A DNA stretch of 64,000 bases from Martinezella tropici. Its GTDB lineage: Bacteria; Pseudomonadota; Alphaproteobacteria; Rhizobiales; Rhizobiaceae. Shown here in pieces: positions 1 through 8,754 of the stretch. Position 1 is the stretch's first letter. Each line of letters starts with the position of its first letter. The notes beneath the pieces are model-generated. The model was not told where the DNA came from, searched no databases, and was given only the letters and a program-made list of their open reading frames with translations. Where the stretch lies: the NCBI RefSeq assembly GCF_008370325.1, contig NZ_VNIP01000003.1, positions 372,001 through 436,000 on the forward strand, given 5' to 3'. A program made the translations under genes and the position numbers.

Positions 1-1187
1 CGCATGACGTTGATGGCGTTGACATAGAATTCGCCGGCAATACGGGCAGTCGCCTTATCGCGGGCAAAGGACAACATGCCGACGCCGGGAACAAGGAAGA
101 TCACCGGGTTCGGATCGCGCATGGCAGGCGAGTTATCATGCTTGCAATCATTGTAGTAGCGCGCGTAGTCGGCGCGATAGTCTTCCAGCGCCTTGTCGAG
201 ACTGGCAATCACCGCATCGACATCTGGCTTGGCCGGATCGAAATCGACGATCAACGGCCGGATCTTGGTGCGCAGGAAGTGATCCGGGCAGCTCGTGCCG
301 AGTGCGCCGAGCGGACGAAGGCTCTTCGAGTTGACGAATTCAAGCACGGCGTCCTGATCGTCGAAATCGCCGAGCTTGCGCTCGGCCTTGCCGATGCGGC
401 CGCGGATCTCAGGCATCAGCCGGGCGGCGATGGCACGGCGCTCCGCCTGCGGCAGGCTTTCGGCGACCGCGCCACCGAAAATGGTCTTGCCTTCCGTCTT
501 GGCGGCGAACCATTCGATCGCCTTGTTGATGATCTGAAGCGTCAGCTCGTAGCAGGTCTTGGCATCATTGGCCCAGGTAAAGAGGCCATGGCTTTCCAGG
601 ACGACACCCTTGGCATTCGGATGCGCCTTGACGAAGGCTTCTAGATCGAGGCCGAGCTGGAAGCCGGGACGGCGCCAGGGGAGCCAGCCGATCTCGTCGC
701 CGAAGATTTCGCGCGTCAGTTCGCGCGAGTTCTTCGAGGCGGCGATGGCGATGATGGCATCGGGATGCATGTGATCGACATGGGTGAACGGCACGAAACC
801 GTGCAGCGGAGTGTCGATGGAGGCGGCGCGGGCATTGAGATTGAAGGTGCAATGCGGCAGGAAACCGACCATGCGATCCTCGTCGGCAACGCCCTGATAG
901 ATGTTCTTCAGGCTGTCGAGCTTATCCTGATAAAGTGTCGCGAAACCGTCGAGCTTGATGGTGCCGACATCGCCGCCGGAGCCCTTGACCCAGAGCACCT
1001 TGACCTTTTCGCCGGAGAGCGGATCGGTTTCCATGACCTTGGCCGATGTGTTGCCGCCGCCGTAGTTGGTGATACGCTTGTCGGCACCGAGCAGATTCGA
1101 GCGATAAAGCAGCTTGCCCGGCTCATCCAAGCCGGCTGCATATGCATCATCCCAACGGTTCTTCAGAAGCTGAACGCCAGCCGCCAT
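1..1187 (-). CDS. rhaD: RhaD, rhamnulose-1-phosphate aldolase / lactaldehyde dehydrogenase, N-terminal part
   Basis: The first 395 residues are present and the gene runs off the left edge. It starts at an ATG at 1187 with a GGGAGG ribosome site just upstream. The segment is a class II aldolase domain: histidine clusters HVDHMHPDA and ESHGLFTW provide the expected metal ligands, and GNTSAK is the phosphate-binding loop. In rhizobial RhaD this domain is fused to a C-terminal short-chain dehydrogenase, so one cytosolic protein splits rhamnulose-1-phosphate into dihydroxyacetone phosphate and lactaldehyde and oxidises the latter. The dehydrogenase part lies outside the window, so the fusion is inferred from the family. 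In R. leguminosarum rhaI follows rhaD. It diverges from rhaR and is probably controlled by RhaR through the shared operator region. Confidence 0.9.
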   Translation of the reverse strand, partial: MAAGVQLLKNRWDDAYAAGLDEPGKLLYRSNLLGADKRITNYGGGNTSAKVMETDPLSGEKVKVLWVKGSGGDVGTIKLDGFATLYQDKLDSLKNIYQGVADEDRMVGFLPHCTFNLNARAASIDTPLHGFVPFTHVDHMHPDAIIAIAASKNSRELTREIFGDEIGWLPWRRPGFQLGLDLEAFVKAHPNAKGVVLESHGLFTWANDAKTCYELTLQIINKAIEWFAAKTEGKTIFGGAVAESLPQAERRAIAARLMPEIRGRIGKAERKLGDFDDQDAVLEFVNSKSLRPLGALGTSCPDHFLRTKIRPLIVDFDPAKPDVDAVIASLDKALEDYRADYARYYNDCKHDNSPAMRDPNPVIFLVPGVGMLSFARDKATARIAGEFYVNAINVM

Positions 1188-1279
1188 GTCATCCTCCCTT
1201 GAAATCAAGTCCTACGGGCGGACCGGATCATGATGGAGCCGCCCTTTGTGAGCAGGGTATCGCTCACGTATAGTCACCT

Positions 1280-1298
1280 TGTCAATCGAAAACGATCA
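1280..1298 (-). promoter_or_regulatory. rhaD-side operator and -35 box
   Basis: On the minus strand this reads TGATCGTTTTCGATTGACA. It matches the site at 1334-1352 at 17 of 19 positions in the opposite orientation and ends in a consensus TTGACA -35 box (1280-1285). A weak -10 (GATACC) follows on the minus strand. It is the probable RhaR binding site for rhaD; the protein assignment is inferred from position. Confidence 0.65.
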
Positions 1299-1333
1299 AA
1301 TTCGATAATGCTGCGATGCAATATGAAAGTTTA

Positions 1334-1352
1334 TGATCGTTTGTGATTGACA
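1334..1352 (+). promoter_or_regulatory. rhaR-side operator and -35 box
   Basis: The plus strand reads TGATCGTTTGTGATTGACA, the inverted partner of 1280-1298 with centres 54 bp apart. Its TTGACA (1347-1352) is followed after exactly 17 bp by AATAAC (1370-1375), a 4-of-6 match to a -10 box, 20 bp before the rhaR start. It is the likely site of autoregulation of rhaRSTPQUK. Confidence 0.65.
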
Positions 1353-1394
1353 CATTGTCATATTTGCGAAATAACCGCCAACAAGGAGGAGCCG

Positions 1395-2207
1395 ATGCAC
1401 GAACGTGAACGCCATCGCATTATTCTGAGCGCCGTACAGGAAAAGTCTGTCGTGACGATTCAGGATATTTCCGAGCTGACCGAGGCTTCGGAAGCGACGA
1501 TACGCCGTGATATCGCCGCCCTGCATGTGCAGGGAAAGATCCGGCGCGTGCGCGGCGGCGCGGAATCGATCCATCCTCCTCAGCTCGGCAATCTGGCGGC
1601 GCGGCCCTTCCGCGTATCGGAAGCCGTCAATATCGATAGGAAGCGTGCAATTGCGCGCAAGGCCGCCGAACTCTGCAATCCGGGCGACGCGATCATCATC
1701 AATGGCGGCACGACCACATTCCAGCTCGTGCATTATATTTCTGCCTTCCGGCTGCAGGTGATGACGAATTCCTTCGCCATCGCGGAACATCTGATCAAGC
1801 ATTCGAAGAATATGGTGACGATACCGGGCGGCGCGATCTATCGCGAGCAGAGCCTGATCCTCTCACCCTTCGACAACGATACGATCCGGAATTTCTACGC
1901 GCGCCGCATGTTCATCGGCGCGCAGGGCGTCGGCCCGCTCGGCATCATGGAAGCCGACGCGCTGGTCATCCAGAGCGAGCAGAAGCTCATGCGCCAGGCC
2001 GACGAGCTCGTCGTCATGGTGGATTCGAGCAAATTCCGTCAGCGCTCCAGCCTGATCCTCTGCCCGCTCGAACAGGTCTCGACCATCATCACCGATGACG
2101 GCGTTACCGCCGAGACGGTGCGCATGATCGAGGATGCGGGCATCTCGCTTGTTATCGCAAATGTTTCGGCTCAGGCCGAGGAGGAAGATTCCCCGTCGGT
2201 CGCATAA
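1395..2207 (+). CDS. rhaR: RhaR, DeoR-family regulator of rhamnose catabolism
   Basis: This 270-residue protein has an N-terminal DeoR helix-turn-helix (about residues 1-57, with EATIRRDIAAL as recognition helix) and a C-terminal DeoRC sugar-phosphate sensing domain containing the INGGTTTFQL ligand loop. The ATG at 1395 is preceded by AAGGAGG at ideal spacing; the longer upstream frame lacks a ribosome site. It is the first gene of the rhamnose transport operon, 54 bp before rhaS. DeoR regulators usually repress until a phosphorylated intermediate binds. In R. leguminosarum RhaR is a negative regulator of both divergent transcripts, and the inverted operators at 1280-1352 fit that role. Confidence 0.9.
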   Translation: MHERERHRIILSAVQEKSVVTIQDISELTEASEATIRRDIAALHVQGKIRRVRGGAESIHPPQLGNLAARPFRVSEAVNIDRKRAIARKAAELCNPGDAIIINGGTTTFQLVHYISAFRLQVMTNSFAIAEHLIKHSKNMVTIPGGAIYREQSLILSPFDNDTIRNFYARRMFIGAQGVGPLGIMEADALVIQSEQKLMRQADELVVMVDSSKFRQRSSLILCPLEQVSTIITDDGVTAETVRMIEDAGISLVIANVSAQAEEEDSPSVA

Positions 2208-2261
2208 GACGCACGGCTCAGGCGGGGTGAGCATGGCCTATCAACTTTGGGAGGAACTGAC

Positions 2262-3257
2262 ATGAATATAGCAAAGAAACTGGCGATCGGCGTTGCGCTT
2301 GCCGCCACGCTTTTCGCCGGTGCCGCAAGTGCAAAGGACGTCAAGATCGGTCTCGTGGTGAAGTCGCTGGGCAACGGCTTCTTCGAGGCCGCCAACAAGG
2401 GCGCTCAGGAAGCAGCCAAGGATCTCGGCGGCGTGCAGGTGATCTACACCGGCCCGACCTCGACCACGGCCGAAGGCCAGATCGAAGTGATCAACTCGCT
2501 GATCGCGCAGGGCGTCGATGCCATTGCGATTTCGGCGAACGATCCCGATGCCGTCGTCCCGGCCCTCAAGAAGGCGACGCAGCGCGGCATCAAGGTGATC
2601 TCCTGGGATTCCGGCGTTGCCAAGGCCGGCCGCATCTTGCAGCTGAACCCCTCGTCCAACGAGCTGATCGGCAAGATGTGCCTGACGCTCGCCAAGGATC
2701 ATCTTGACGGCGGCAAGGGCGACTTCGCCATTCTGTCGGCCACGACCACCTCGACCAATCAGAACATCTGGATCGGCGAGATGAAGAAGCAGCTCAAGGA
2801 TTTCCCGGGCCTCAACCTGGTGACGACCGTCTACGGCGACGACCTTTCGGACAAGAGCTATCGTGAAGCCCAGGGCCTCCTGACCTCGCATCCGGAAGTC
2901 AAGGTCATCGTCGCTCCGACCACCGTCGGCGTGCTTGCCGCCTCGCAGGCCGTCAAGGATGCAGGCAAGATCGGCCAGGTCTATGTGACCGGTCTCGGCC
3001 TGCCGTCCGAAATGGCCGGCGCCATCAAGTCCGGCGCAACGAAGGAATTCGCGATCTGGAATCCGATCGATCTCGGCTACTCCGCAACGCAGATCGCCTA
3101 TCGCCTCGTCAAGGGCGAGACCGACGGCAAGCCGGGCAGCGAAATCAATGCCGGTCGCATGGGCAAGATCAAGGTCGGCGAAAACGGCGAAGCCGCCATG
3201 GCCGATCCGTTCGTCTACAATGCGTCGAACATCGATCAGTTTTCCAAGGTTTTCTGA
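2262..3257 (+). CDS. rhaS: RhaS, rhamnose ABC transporter substrate-binding protein
   Basis: This 331-residue periplasmic binding protein of the LacI/ribose-binding fold (peripla_BP_4) has a Sec signal peptide in residues 1-23 that appears to be cut after AGAASA. The mature protein begins KDVKIGLVVKSLGNGFF, a typical opening strand of sugar-binding proteins. The ATG at 2262 follows GGGAGGA; an upstream in-frame TTG at 2247 overlaps that site and is rejected. It captures rhamnose in the periplasm and delivers it to RhaP/RhaQ. A GC-rich hairpin follows the gene, as is common where the binding protein must be made in excess over the membrane components. Confidence 0.92.
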   Translation: MNIAKKLAIGVALAATLFAGAASAKDVKIGLVVKSLGNGFFEAANKGAQEAAKDLGGVQVIYTGPTSTTAEGQIEVINSLIAQGVDAIAISANDPDAVVPALKKATQRGIKVISWDSGVAKAGRILQLNPSSNELIGKMCLTLAKDHLDGGKGDFAILSATTTSTNQNIWIGEMKKQLKDFPGLNLVTTVYGDDLSDKSYREAQGLLTSHPEVKVIVAPTTVGVLAASQAVKDAGKIGQVYVTGLGLPSEMAGAIKSGATKEFAIWNPIDLGYSATQIAYRLVKGETDGKPGSEINAGRMGKIKVGENGEAAMADPFVYNASNIDQFSKVF

Positions 3258-3280
3258 TCGCCAACCGCTTTCGCAGCTCT

Positions 3281-3300
3281 CCGGCGGCGCCAGCCGCCGG
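3281..3300 (+). terminator. Intra-operon hairpin after rhaS
   Basis: A perfect 8-bp stem CCGGCGGC/GCCGCCGG with loop GCCA lies 23 bp after the rhaS stop and has no T-tract. It more likely protects the rhaS 3' end or reduces read-through into rhaT than fully terminates. Confidence 0.5.
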
Positions 3301-3330
3301 ACCTGGTTTCACTGATCCGGTACATAGCTG

Positions 3331-4866
3331 ATGACCACAGTCCTTCAACGCCCTAGAGCGGACGCACCAGCCGCGAACAATCAGGCCATTCTGGAGATGC
3401 GCGGCATTTCCCAGATCTTTCCCGGCGTCAAGGCGCTGGATGGCGTCAGCATTTCGCTTTATCCCGGCAAGGTCACCGCCCTTATCGGCGAAAACGGCGC
3501 GGGAAAATCGACCCTCGTCAAGATCCTGACCGGCATCTACCGTCCGAATGAGGGCGAAATCCTCGTCGACGGCAAGCTGACAGCCTTTCATCACGCGCAG
3601 GCGGCCATCGACGCCGGCGTCACGGCCATCCATCAGGAAACCGTGCTCTTCGACGAACTGACCGTCGCCGAAAACATTTTTCTCGGTCATGCGCCGCGCA
3701 CGTCCTGGCGCACCATCGACTGGAAGACGATGAACAGCCGGTCGAGACAGCTCCTCGAATCGCTGGAAAGCGCCATCGATCCCGCAACCAGACTGAAGGA
3801 CCTCTCCATTGCGCAGCGCCATCTCGTCGCGATCGCGCGCGCTTTGTCGATCGAAGCCCGCATCGTCATCATGGATGAGCCGACCGCCGCCCTATCGCGC
3901 AAGGAGATCGACGATCTCTTCCGCATCGTCGAAGGGCTGAAAGCAAAGGGCAAAGCGATCCTGTTCATCAGCCACAAATTCGACGAGCTCTATGAAATCG
4001 CCGACAATTTCGTCGTCTTCCGCGACGGCCGCGCCGTCGGCCATGGCGATCTGAAAGCGACGCCGCAGGATGAGATCGTGCGCATGATGGTCGGACGCGA
4101 CGTCAAGGACGCCTTTCCGAAAGTGCCCGTCACGATCGGCGCAACTGTCCTCGAGGTCGACAAATACTGTCACCGCACGGAATTCCGCGACATTTCCTTC
4201 AAGCTCAGGCGCGGCGAGATCCTCGGCGTTTACGGCCTGATCGGCGCCGGACGCTCCGAGCTTTGCCAATCGCTGTTCGGCATCACCAGGCCGCTCTCCG
4301 GGCGGCTGACGCTCGACGGACAGGAAATCCACGTGCGCTCGCCGCAGGATGCCATTGCCGCCGGCATCGTCTATGTGCCGGAAGAGCGTGGCCGCCACGG
4401 TCTGGCGCTGCCGATGCCGATCTATCAGAACATGTCGCTTCCTTCGCTCGGGCGCACCTCGCGCAAGGGCTTCCTGAAGGTGGCCAACGAATTTGCTCTC
4501 GCCCGCAAATATGCCGAACGGCTCGATCTGCGCGCCGCTGCCCTGTCCGTGCCGGTCGGCACGCTCTCCGGCGGCAACCAGCAGAAGGTGGTCATCGGCA
4601 AGTGGCTCGCGACGCAGCCGAAGATCATCATTCTGGACGAGCCCACCAAGGGTATCGATATCGGTTCCAAGGCGGCCGTGCACGGTTTCATCAGCGAACT
4701 GGCGGCCGAAGGCCTCAGCATCATCATGATCTCCTCGGAACTGCCCGAGATTCTCGGCATGGCAGATCGTGTGCTGGTCATGAAGGAAGGCCTCTCCGCA
4801 GGCCTGTTCGAGCGCGAGGGGCTGACGCCGGAAACGTTGGTGCGCGCCGCCACGGGCAACGCATGA
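3331..4866 (+). CDS. rhaT: RhaT, rhamnose ABC transporter ATPase (two nucleotide-binding domains)
   Basis: This 511-residue tandem ATPase is of the RbsA/MglA type. The first domain has an intact Walker A, GENGAGKS at residues 53-60, and a Walker B in VIMDEPTAALS. The second domain has the degenerate loop GLIGAGRSE expected in this class but a good signature TLSGGNQQK and Walker B IILDEPTKG. It energises rhamnose uptake at the inner face of the membrane with RhaP and RhaQ. The start is ATG at 3331 without a strong ribosome site. It is unrelated to the E. coli proton symporter also called RhaT. A strong hairpin separates it from rhaP. Confidence 0.92.
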   Translation: MTTVLQRPRADAPAANNQAILEMRGISQIFPGVKALDGVSISLYPGKVTALIGENGAGKSTLVKILTGIYRPNEGEILVDGKLTAFHHAQAAIDAGVTAIHQETVLFDELTVAENIFLGHAPRTSWRTIDWKTMNSRSRQLLESLESAIDPATRLKDLSIAQRHLVAIARALSIEARIVIMDEPTAALSRKEIDDLFRIVEGLKAKGKAILFISHKFDELYEIADNFVVFRDGRAVGHGDLKATPQDEIVRMMVGRDVKDAFPKVPVTIGATVLEVDKYCHRTEFRDISFKLRRGEILGVYGLIGAGRSELCQSLFGITRPLSGRLTLDGQEIHVRSPQDAIAAGIVYVPEERGRHGLALPMPIYQNMSLPSLGRTSRKGFLKVANEFALARKYAERLDLRAAALSVPVGTLSGGNQQKVVIGKWLATQPKIIILDEPTKGIDIGSKAAVHGFISELAAEGLSIIMISSELPEILGMADRVLVMKEGLSAGLFEREGLTPETLVRAATGNA

Positions 4867-4917
4867 GCGTTCTGGCTTTTCTTCGATCAGCCAGAACGCT
4901 TTCTCTGTTTGTTTTTG
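4866..4917 (+). terminator. Strong hairpin with T-rich tail between rhaT and rhaP
   Basis: A perfect 12-bp stem AGCGTTCTGGCT (4866-4877) pairs with AGCCAGAACGCT (4889-4900), followed by a T-rich stretch to 4917. It starts at the last base of the rhaT stop codon and sits inside a 111-bp gap before rhaP. It resembles a rho-independent terminator in mid-operon, so it may be a partial terminator or attenuator. Confidence 0.65.
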
Positions 4918-4977
4918 CCGCATTTATGCGGCGCCGGGTGAGGATACCTGGCTGCAAAATGCTCTAGGGAGGACGGG

Positions 4978-5982
4978 ATGCCACGCATCCTCAAAAAGCG
5001 CGAAACACTGCTCGCCATCATTATCGCGGTGATGATCGCCGGTTTCGCAACGCGCGCGGCCGGCTTTGCCGAGCCCGCCAATCTCGCCAATATCTTCAAC
5101 GACACATCGATCCTCATCATCCTGGCCCTTGCCCAGATGACGGTCATCCTGACGAAATCGATCGATCTGTCCGTCGCCGCGAACCTGGCACTGACGGGTA
5201 TGGCAGTCGCCATGCTGAACGCCGCCTATCCCGATATTCCCTTGATCGCGCTTGTCTTCATGGCGATCCTGATGGGTGCGGTTCTCGGTGCCATCAACGG
5301 CTATCTCGTCTGGGCGCTCGAAATCCCGCCGATCGTCGTCACGCTCGGCACCCTGACGATCTATCGCGGTATGGCTTTCGTGCTGTCGGGCGGCGCCTGG
5401 GTCAATGCGCATCAGTTCACGCCGGTCTTCCTGAACGTGCCGCGCACGCAGCTTCTCGGCCTGCCTGTGCTTGCCTGGATCGGCATCGCGATCGTGCTGA
5501 TGATGTATCTGGTGCTGCGCTATACGCAGTTCGGCCGCTCGGCCTATGCGAGCGGCGGTAATCCGGTGGCCGCCGTCTATGCCGGCATCGATGTCGGCTG
5601 GACGCGCTTCCTCGCCTTCGTTCTTTCCGGCGCGCTTGCCGGTCTCAGCGGCTATCTCTGGGTTTCGCGTTATGCCGTTGCCTATGTCGATATCGCGAAC
5701 GGCTTCGAGCTCGATAGCGTGGCAGCATGCGTCATCGGCGGCATTTCGATTGCCGGCGGAGTCGGTTCGGTGGCAGGCGCCGTCCTAGGCGCCCTCTTCC
5801 TCGGCGTCATCAAGAATGCGCTACCGGTCATCGGCATCTCGCCGTTCACGCAGATGGCGATCTCGGGCACCGTCATCATCCTTGCGGTCGTCTTCAACGC
5901 CCGGCGCGAACGCAACCGCGGCCGCATCATCCTTCGGGATCAGGCCGCAAAAGACACCGCCAGTGAGGGAGCACACGCATGA
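4978..5982 (+). CDS. rhaP: RhaP, rhamnose ABC transporter permease
   Basis: This 334-residue polytopic membrane protein of the RbsC/AraH permease family (BPD_transp_2) has about eight to ten hydrophobic segments spread over the whole length and a basic C-terminus. The conserved GxVNGxxV-type loop appears as GAINGYLVWALEIPPIVVTLGT. The start is the ATG at 4978 preceded by AGGGAGGA. Its ATGA stop/start overlap with rhaQ implies translational coupling, and the two permeases probably form the heteromeric channel for rhamnose. Confidence 0.92.
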   Translation: MPRILKKRETLLAIIIAVMIAGFATRAAGFAEPANLANIFNDTSILIILALAQMTVILTKSIDLSVAANLALTGMAVAMLNAAYPDIPLIALVFMAILMGAVLGAINGYLVWALEIPPIVVTLGTLTIYRGMAFVLSGGAWVNAHQFTPVFLNVPRTQLLGLPVLAWIGIAIVLMMYLVLRYTQFGRSAYASGGNPVAAVYAGIDVGWTRFLAFVLSGALAGLSGYLWVSRYAVAYVDIANGFELDSVAACVIGGISIAGGVGSVAGAVLGALFLGVIKNALPVIGISPFTQMAISGTVIILAVVFNARRERNRGRIILRDQAAKDTASEGAHA

Positions 5983-6995
5983 GCAACGGTTCGCAAGCGG
6001 CGACGGCGGAAAAGCGCGTCATTCCGGATCGCCTCGGCACTCCTTTCAAGCGCATCTTGTCGAGCTGGGAAACACTGCTCTTCGGCGTTGCGGTCGCGAT
6101 CTTCATCTTCAATTCGCTGGCCTCGCCCTATTTCCTCGATCCCTATAACCTCTCCGATGCGACTTTCAACTTCACCGAAAAGGCGATGATCGCCTTTGCC
6201 ATGGCGCTACTCGTCATCGCGGGCGAAATCGACCTTTCGGTCGCAGCCATCATTGCGCTCTCCTCGACGGCAATGGGGGCTGCCGCGCAAGTGGGCGTCG
6301 ACACGCCCGGCCTTGTCGCCATCGGCCTCGGCGTCGGCCTCGTCTGTGGCATCTTCAACGGCTTCCTGGTTTCAGTACTGAAGCTGCCGTCGATTGTCGT
6401 CACTATCGGTACGATGAGCCTGTTTCGCGGCATTTCCTATATCGTTCTCGGCGACCAGGCCTATGGCAACTATCCGGATAGCTTCGCCTATTTCGGCCAG
6501 GGCTATGTCGTCTGGGTTTTCTCGTTCGAATTCGTGCTGTTCATCGTGCTAGCAATCGCCTTTGCGATCCTGCTGCATGCGACGAATTTCGGCCGGCAGG
6601 TCTATACGATCGGCAACAATGATTTCGCGGCGCGCTTCTCCGGCATTCCGGTCGAGCGGGTGAAATTCATTCTCTTCCTGCTGACCGGCATCATGAGCGG
6701 CATTGCCGCCGTCTGCCTCACCTCGCGCCTCGGCTCCACGCGCCCCTCGATCGCGCTTGGATGGGAACTGGAAGTGGTCACCATGGTCGTGCTCGGCGGG
6801 GTATCGATCCTCGGCGGCTCTGGGACGATCGTCGGCGTCGTCATCGCCGCCTTCGTGATGGGCCTCGTCACCTTCGGCCTTGGTCTGCTCAACGTTCCAG
6901 GCATCGTCATGTCGATCTTCATCGGCCTTCTTCTTATCATCACCATCGCGCTGCCGATCGTCGCCCGGCGCATCAAGACCATGAGTTCCAAATGA
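5979..6995 (+). CDS. rhaQ: RhaQ, rhamnose ABC transporter permease
   Basis: This 338-residue permease of the same BPD_transp_2 family as RhaP has multiple transmembrane segments from about residue 30 onward and the equivalent loop [22 protein letters not shown]. It overlaps the end of rhaP by four bases and its stop codon overlaps the start of rhaU by four, so the three are tightly coupled. It is the second half of the channel in the inner membrane. RhaQ begins with a longer polar N-terminus of about 27 residues. Confidence 0.92.
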   Translation: MSNGSQAATAEKRVIPDRLGTPFKRILSSWETLLFGVAVAIFIFNSLASPYFLDPYNLSDATFNFTEKAMIAFAMALLVIAGEIDLSVAAIIALSSTAMGAAAQVGVDTPGLVAIGLGVGLVCGIFNGFLVSVLKLPSIVVTIGTMSLFRGISYIVLGDQAYGNYPDSFAYFGQGYVVWVFSFEFVLFIVLAIAFAILLHATNFGRQVYTIGNNDFAARFSGIPVERVKFILFLLTGIMSGIAAVCLTSRLGSTRPSIALGWELEVVTMVVLGGVSILGGSGTIVGVVIAAFVMGLVTFGLGLLNVPGIVMSIFIGLLLIITIALPIVARRIKTMSSK

Positions 6996-7318
6996 CAGCC
7001 GCCCTCGAACGCCATGCCTTCAAGATGACGCTCAATCCCGGCATGGAAGCCGAATACAGGAAGCGGCATGACGAAATCTGGCCCGAGCTTGTCGACCTGC
7101 TGCATCAGGCTGGTGTCAGCGATTATTCCATCCATCTCGACCGCGAGACGAATACGCTCTTCGGTGTACTGACGCGGCCGAAGGATCATTCCATGGCGAG
7201 CCTGCCAGAGCATCCCGTCATGAAGAAATGGTGGGCGCACATGGCCGACATCATGGCGACCAATCCCGACAATTCGCCCGTTCAGAGCGAGCTCGTCACG
7301 GTCTTTCATCTGCCATGA
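6992..7318 (+). CDS. rhaU: RhaU, L-rhamnose mutarotase
   Basis: This 108-residue cytosolic enzyme of the RhaM/RhaU family interconverts the alpha and beta anomers of L-rhamnose so that the kinase and isomerase get the form they need. Tyr22 and His26 in [10 protein letters not shown] correspond to the active-site pair known from E. coli RhaM, and Trp80-Trp81 match the conserved aromatic wall. The length is that of the family. It overlaps rhaQ and rhaK by four bases each, so it is translated as part of the operon. Confidence 0.92.
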   Translation: MTAALERHAFKMTLNPGMEAEYRKRHDEIWPELVDLLHQAGVSDYSIHLDRETNTLFGVLTRPKDHSMASLPEHPVMKKWWAHMADIMATNPDNSPVQSELVTVFHLP

Positions 7319-8697
7319 ACAACGAGGCAGCCTATCGTCATATCGCGGTCATCGATATCGGCAAGACCAACGCCAAAGTCGTTGTGCTCGATGCAGAGAC
7401 GGGTGCCGAGATTGCCACCATCAAGACTGCGAACAGCGTTTTGAAATCAGGCCCCTACCCGCACTACGATATCGAAGGACTGTGGGATTTCATCATCTCG
7501 GCCCTCAAGAGCTTTGCCGCCACGCCGGGGTTCGACGCCATATCGATCACCACGCACGGCGCATCCGCCGTGATGCTGGCGGCAGATGGCAGCCTTGCCA
7601 TGCCGGTTCTAGACTACGAGCACGGTTATCCCCAAGCCGTTCAGAATGCCTATGCTCAATTGCGGCCGGACTTTAGCGAGACATTTTCGCCCGGGCTGTC
7701 GGTCGGGCTTAATGTCGGCGCGCAGATCCATTATCTGAAAAGCACATTTCCCGCCGATTTCGCCCATGTCGCCACGATCCTGACCTATCCGCAATATTGG
7801 GCCTTCCGCCTGAGCGGTGTCGCGGCCAATGAGGTGACGTCGCTTGGCTGCCACACAGATCTCTGGAACCCAACCACGCAAAGCTACTCTTCTCTGGTCG
7901 ACACGCTTGGCATCCGCGCGCTGATGGCACCGGTTCGTTCGGCTTTCGACGCGCTCGGGCCGGTCTTGCCGCCGCTTGCCGCCGAGATTGGGCAGGCAAA
8001 GGCGGTGCCCGTCTATTGCGGCATCCATGACTCCAACGCCTCGTTATTGCCGCATCTGGTCGAGAACGAAGCCCCCTTTGCGGTCGTCTCGACGGGAACT
8101 TGGGTCATCAGCTTCGGCGTTGGTGGAGATCTGGACCATCTCGATCCCAAACGAGATGCGCTTGCCAATGTCGACGCCTATGGCCGCGCCGTGCCATCGG
8201 CGCGGTTCATGGGCGGCCGTGAGTTCGAGATCCTCCTGACCGAAATCGGCACTGCGCCGGCCAATGCCGTCGAGGGCGCCCTTGAAACGGTGGTCGAGAA
8301 AGGCCTCATGCTACTGCCCAATGTGGTCGAGGGCTCCGGTCCGTTTCCGGGCAGAAAAATGCGATGGATCGGCAACGCGACTGGTTCCGCCGAGCGGCTC
8401 GCAGCCGCCAGCCTTTATCTTGCGCTGATGACGGAGGCCTGCCTCGATCTGATCGGCGCCAAGGGACCGATCTTCGTCGAAGGTCCGTGCGCGCTCAATC
8501 GCGCCTATCTCGTCGCACTGGCTGCAGTAACCGGCAAGAACGTCATTGCTTTGCCGGGTTCGACTGGAACAAGCCAGGGAGCGGCCCTGCTGACGGGAAT
8601 TCGCCCACCTGTCGCCATGAAAAATGTGCCGATCCGCGCGGATTTGCGGGGATTACGACACTATAGGCAGGCCTGGCACGGCGCTTTGGGCGGTTAG
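7315..8697 (+). CDS. rhaK: RhaK, rhamnose/rhamnulose kinase (FGGY family)
   Basis: This 460-residue FGGY carbohydrate kinase has the N-terminal phosphate-binding segment [15 protein letters not shown], followed by TTHGASAVM and a C-terminal ATPase segment with [12 protein letters not shown]. The start is the ATG at 7315 inside the rhaU stop; longer upstream frames run through rhaU. It phosphorylates rhamnulose in the cytosol and closes the operon. In R. leguminosarum the kinase activity is reported to be needed for transport through the ABC system as well as for catabolism, which fits its place in the transport operon rather than beside rhaD and rhaI. Confidence 0.9.
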   Translation: MNNEAAYRHIAVIDIGKTNAKVVVLDAETGAEIATIKTANSVLKSGPYPHYDIEGLWDFIISALKSFAATPGFDAISITTHGASAVMLAADGSLAMPVLDYEHGYPQAVQNAYAQLRPDFSETFSPGLSVGLNVGAQIHYLKSTFPADFAHVATILTYPQYWAFRLSGVAANEVTSLGCHTDLWNPTTQSYSSLVDTLGIRALMAPVRSAFDALGPVLPPLAAEIGQAKAVPVYCGIHDSNASLLPHLVENEAPFAVVSTGTWVISFGVGGDLDHLDPKRDALANVDAYGRAVPSARFMGGREFEILLTEIGTAPANAVEGALETVVEKGLMLLPNVVEGSGPFPGRKMRWIGNATGSAERLAAASLYLALMTEACLDLIGAKGPIFVEGPCALNRAYLVALAAVTGKNVIALPGSTGTSQGAALLTGIRPPVAMKNVPIRADLRGLRHYRQAWHGALGG

Positions 8698-8754
8698 AGC
8701 GGTTCAGCATTTCAGCATTTCAAAGGATCGCCAGACTGCGCCATCCGTTCGCTC

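Noticed and set aside
3892-4923. Long open frame on the minus strand within rhaT (343 codons)
   Set aside because: It lies antisense to a clear ABC ATPase, shows no domain or ribosome site, and is the usual by-product of GC-rich codon use.
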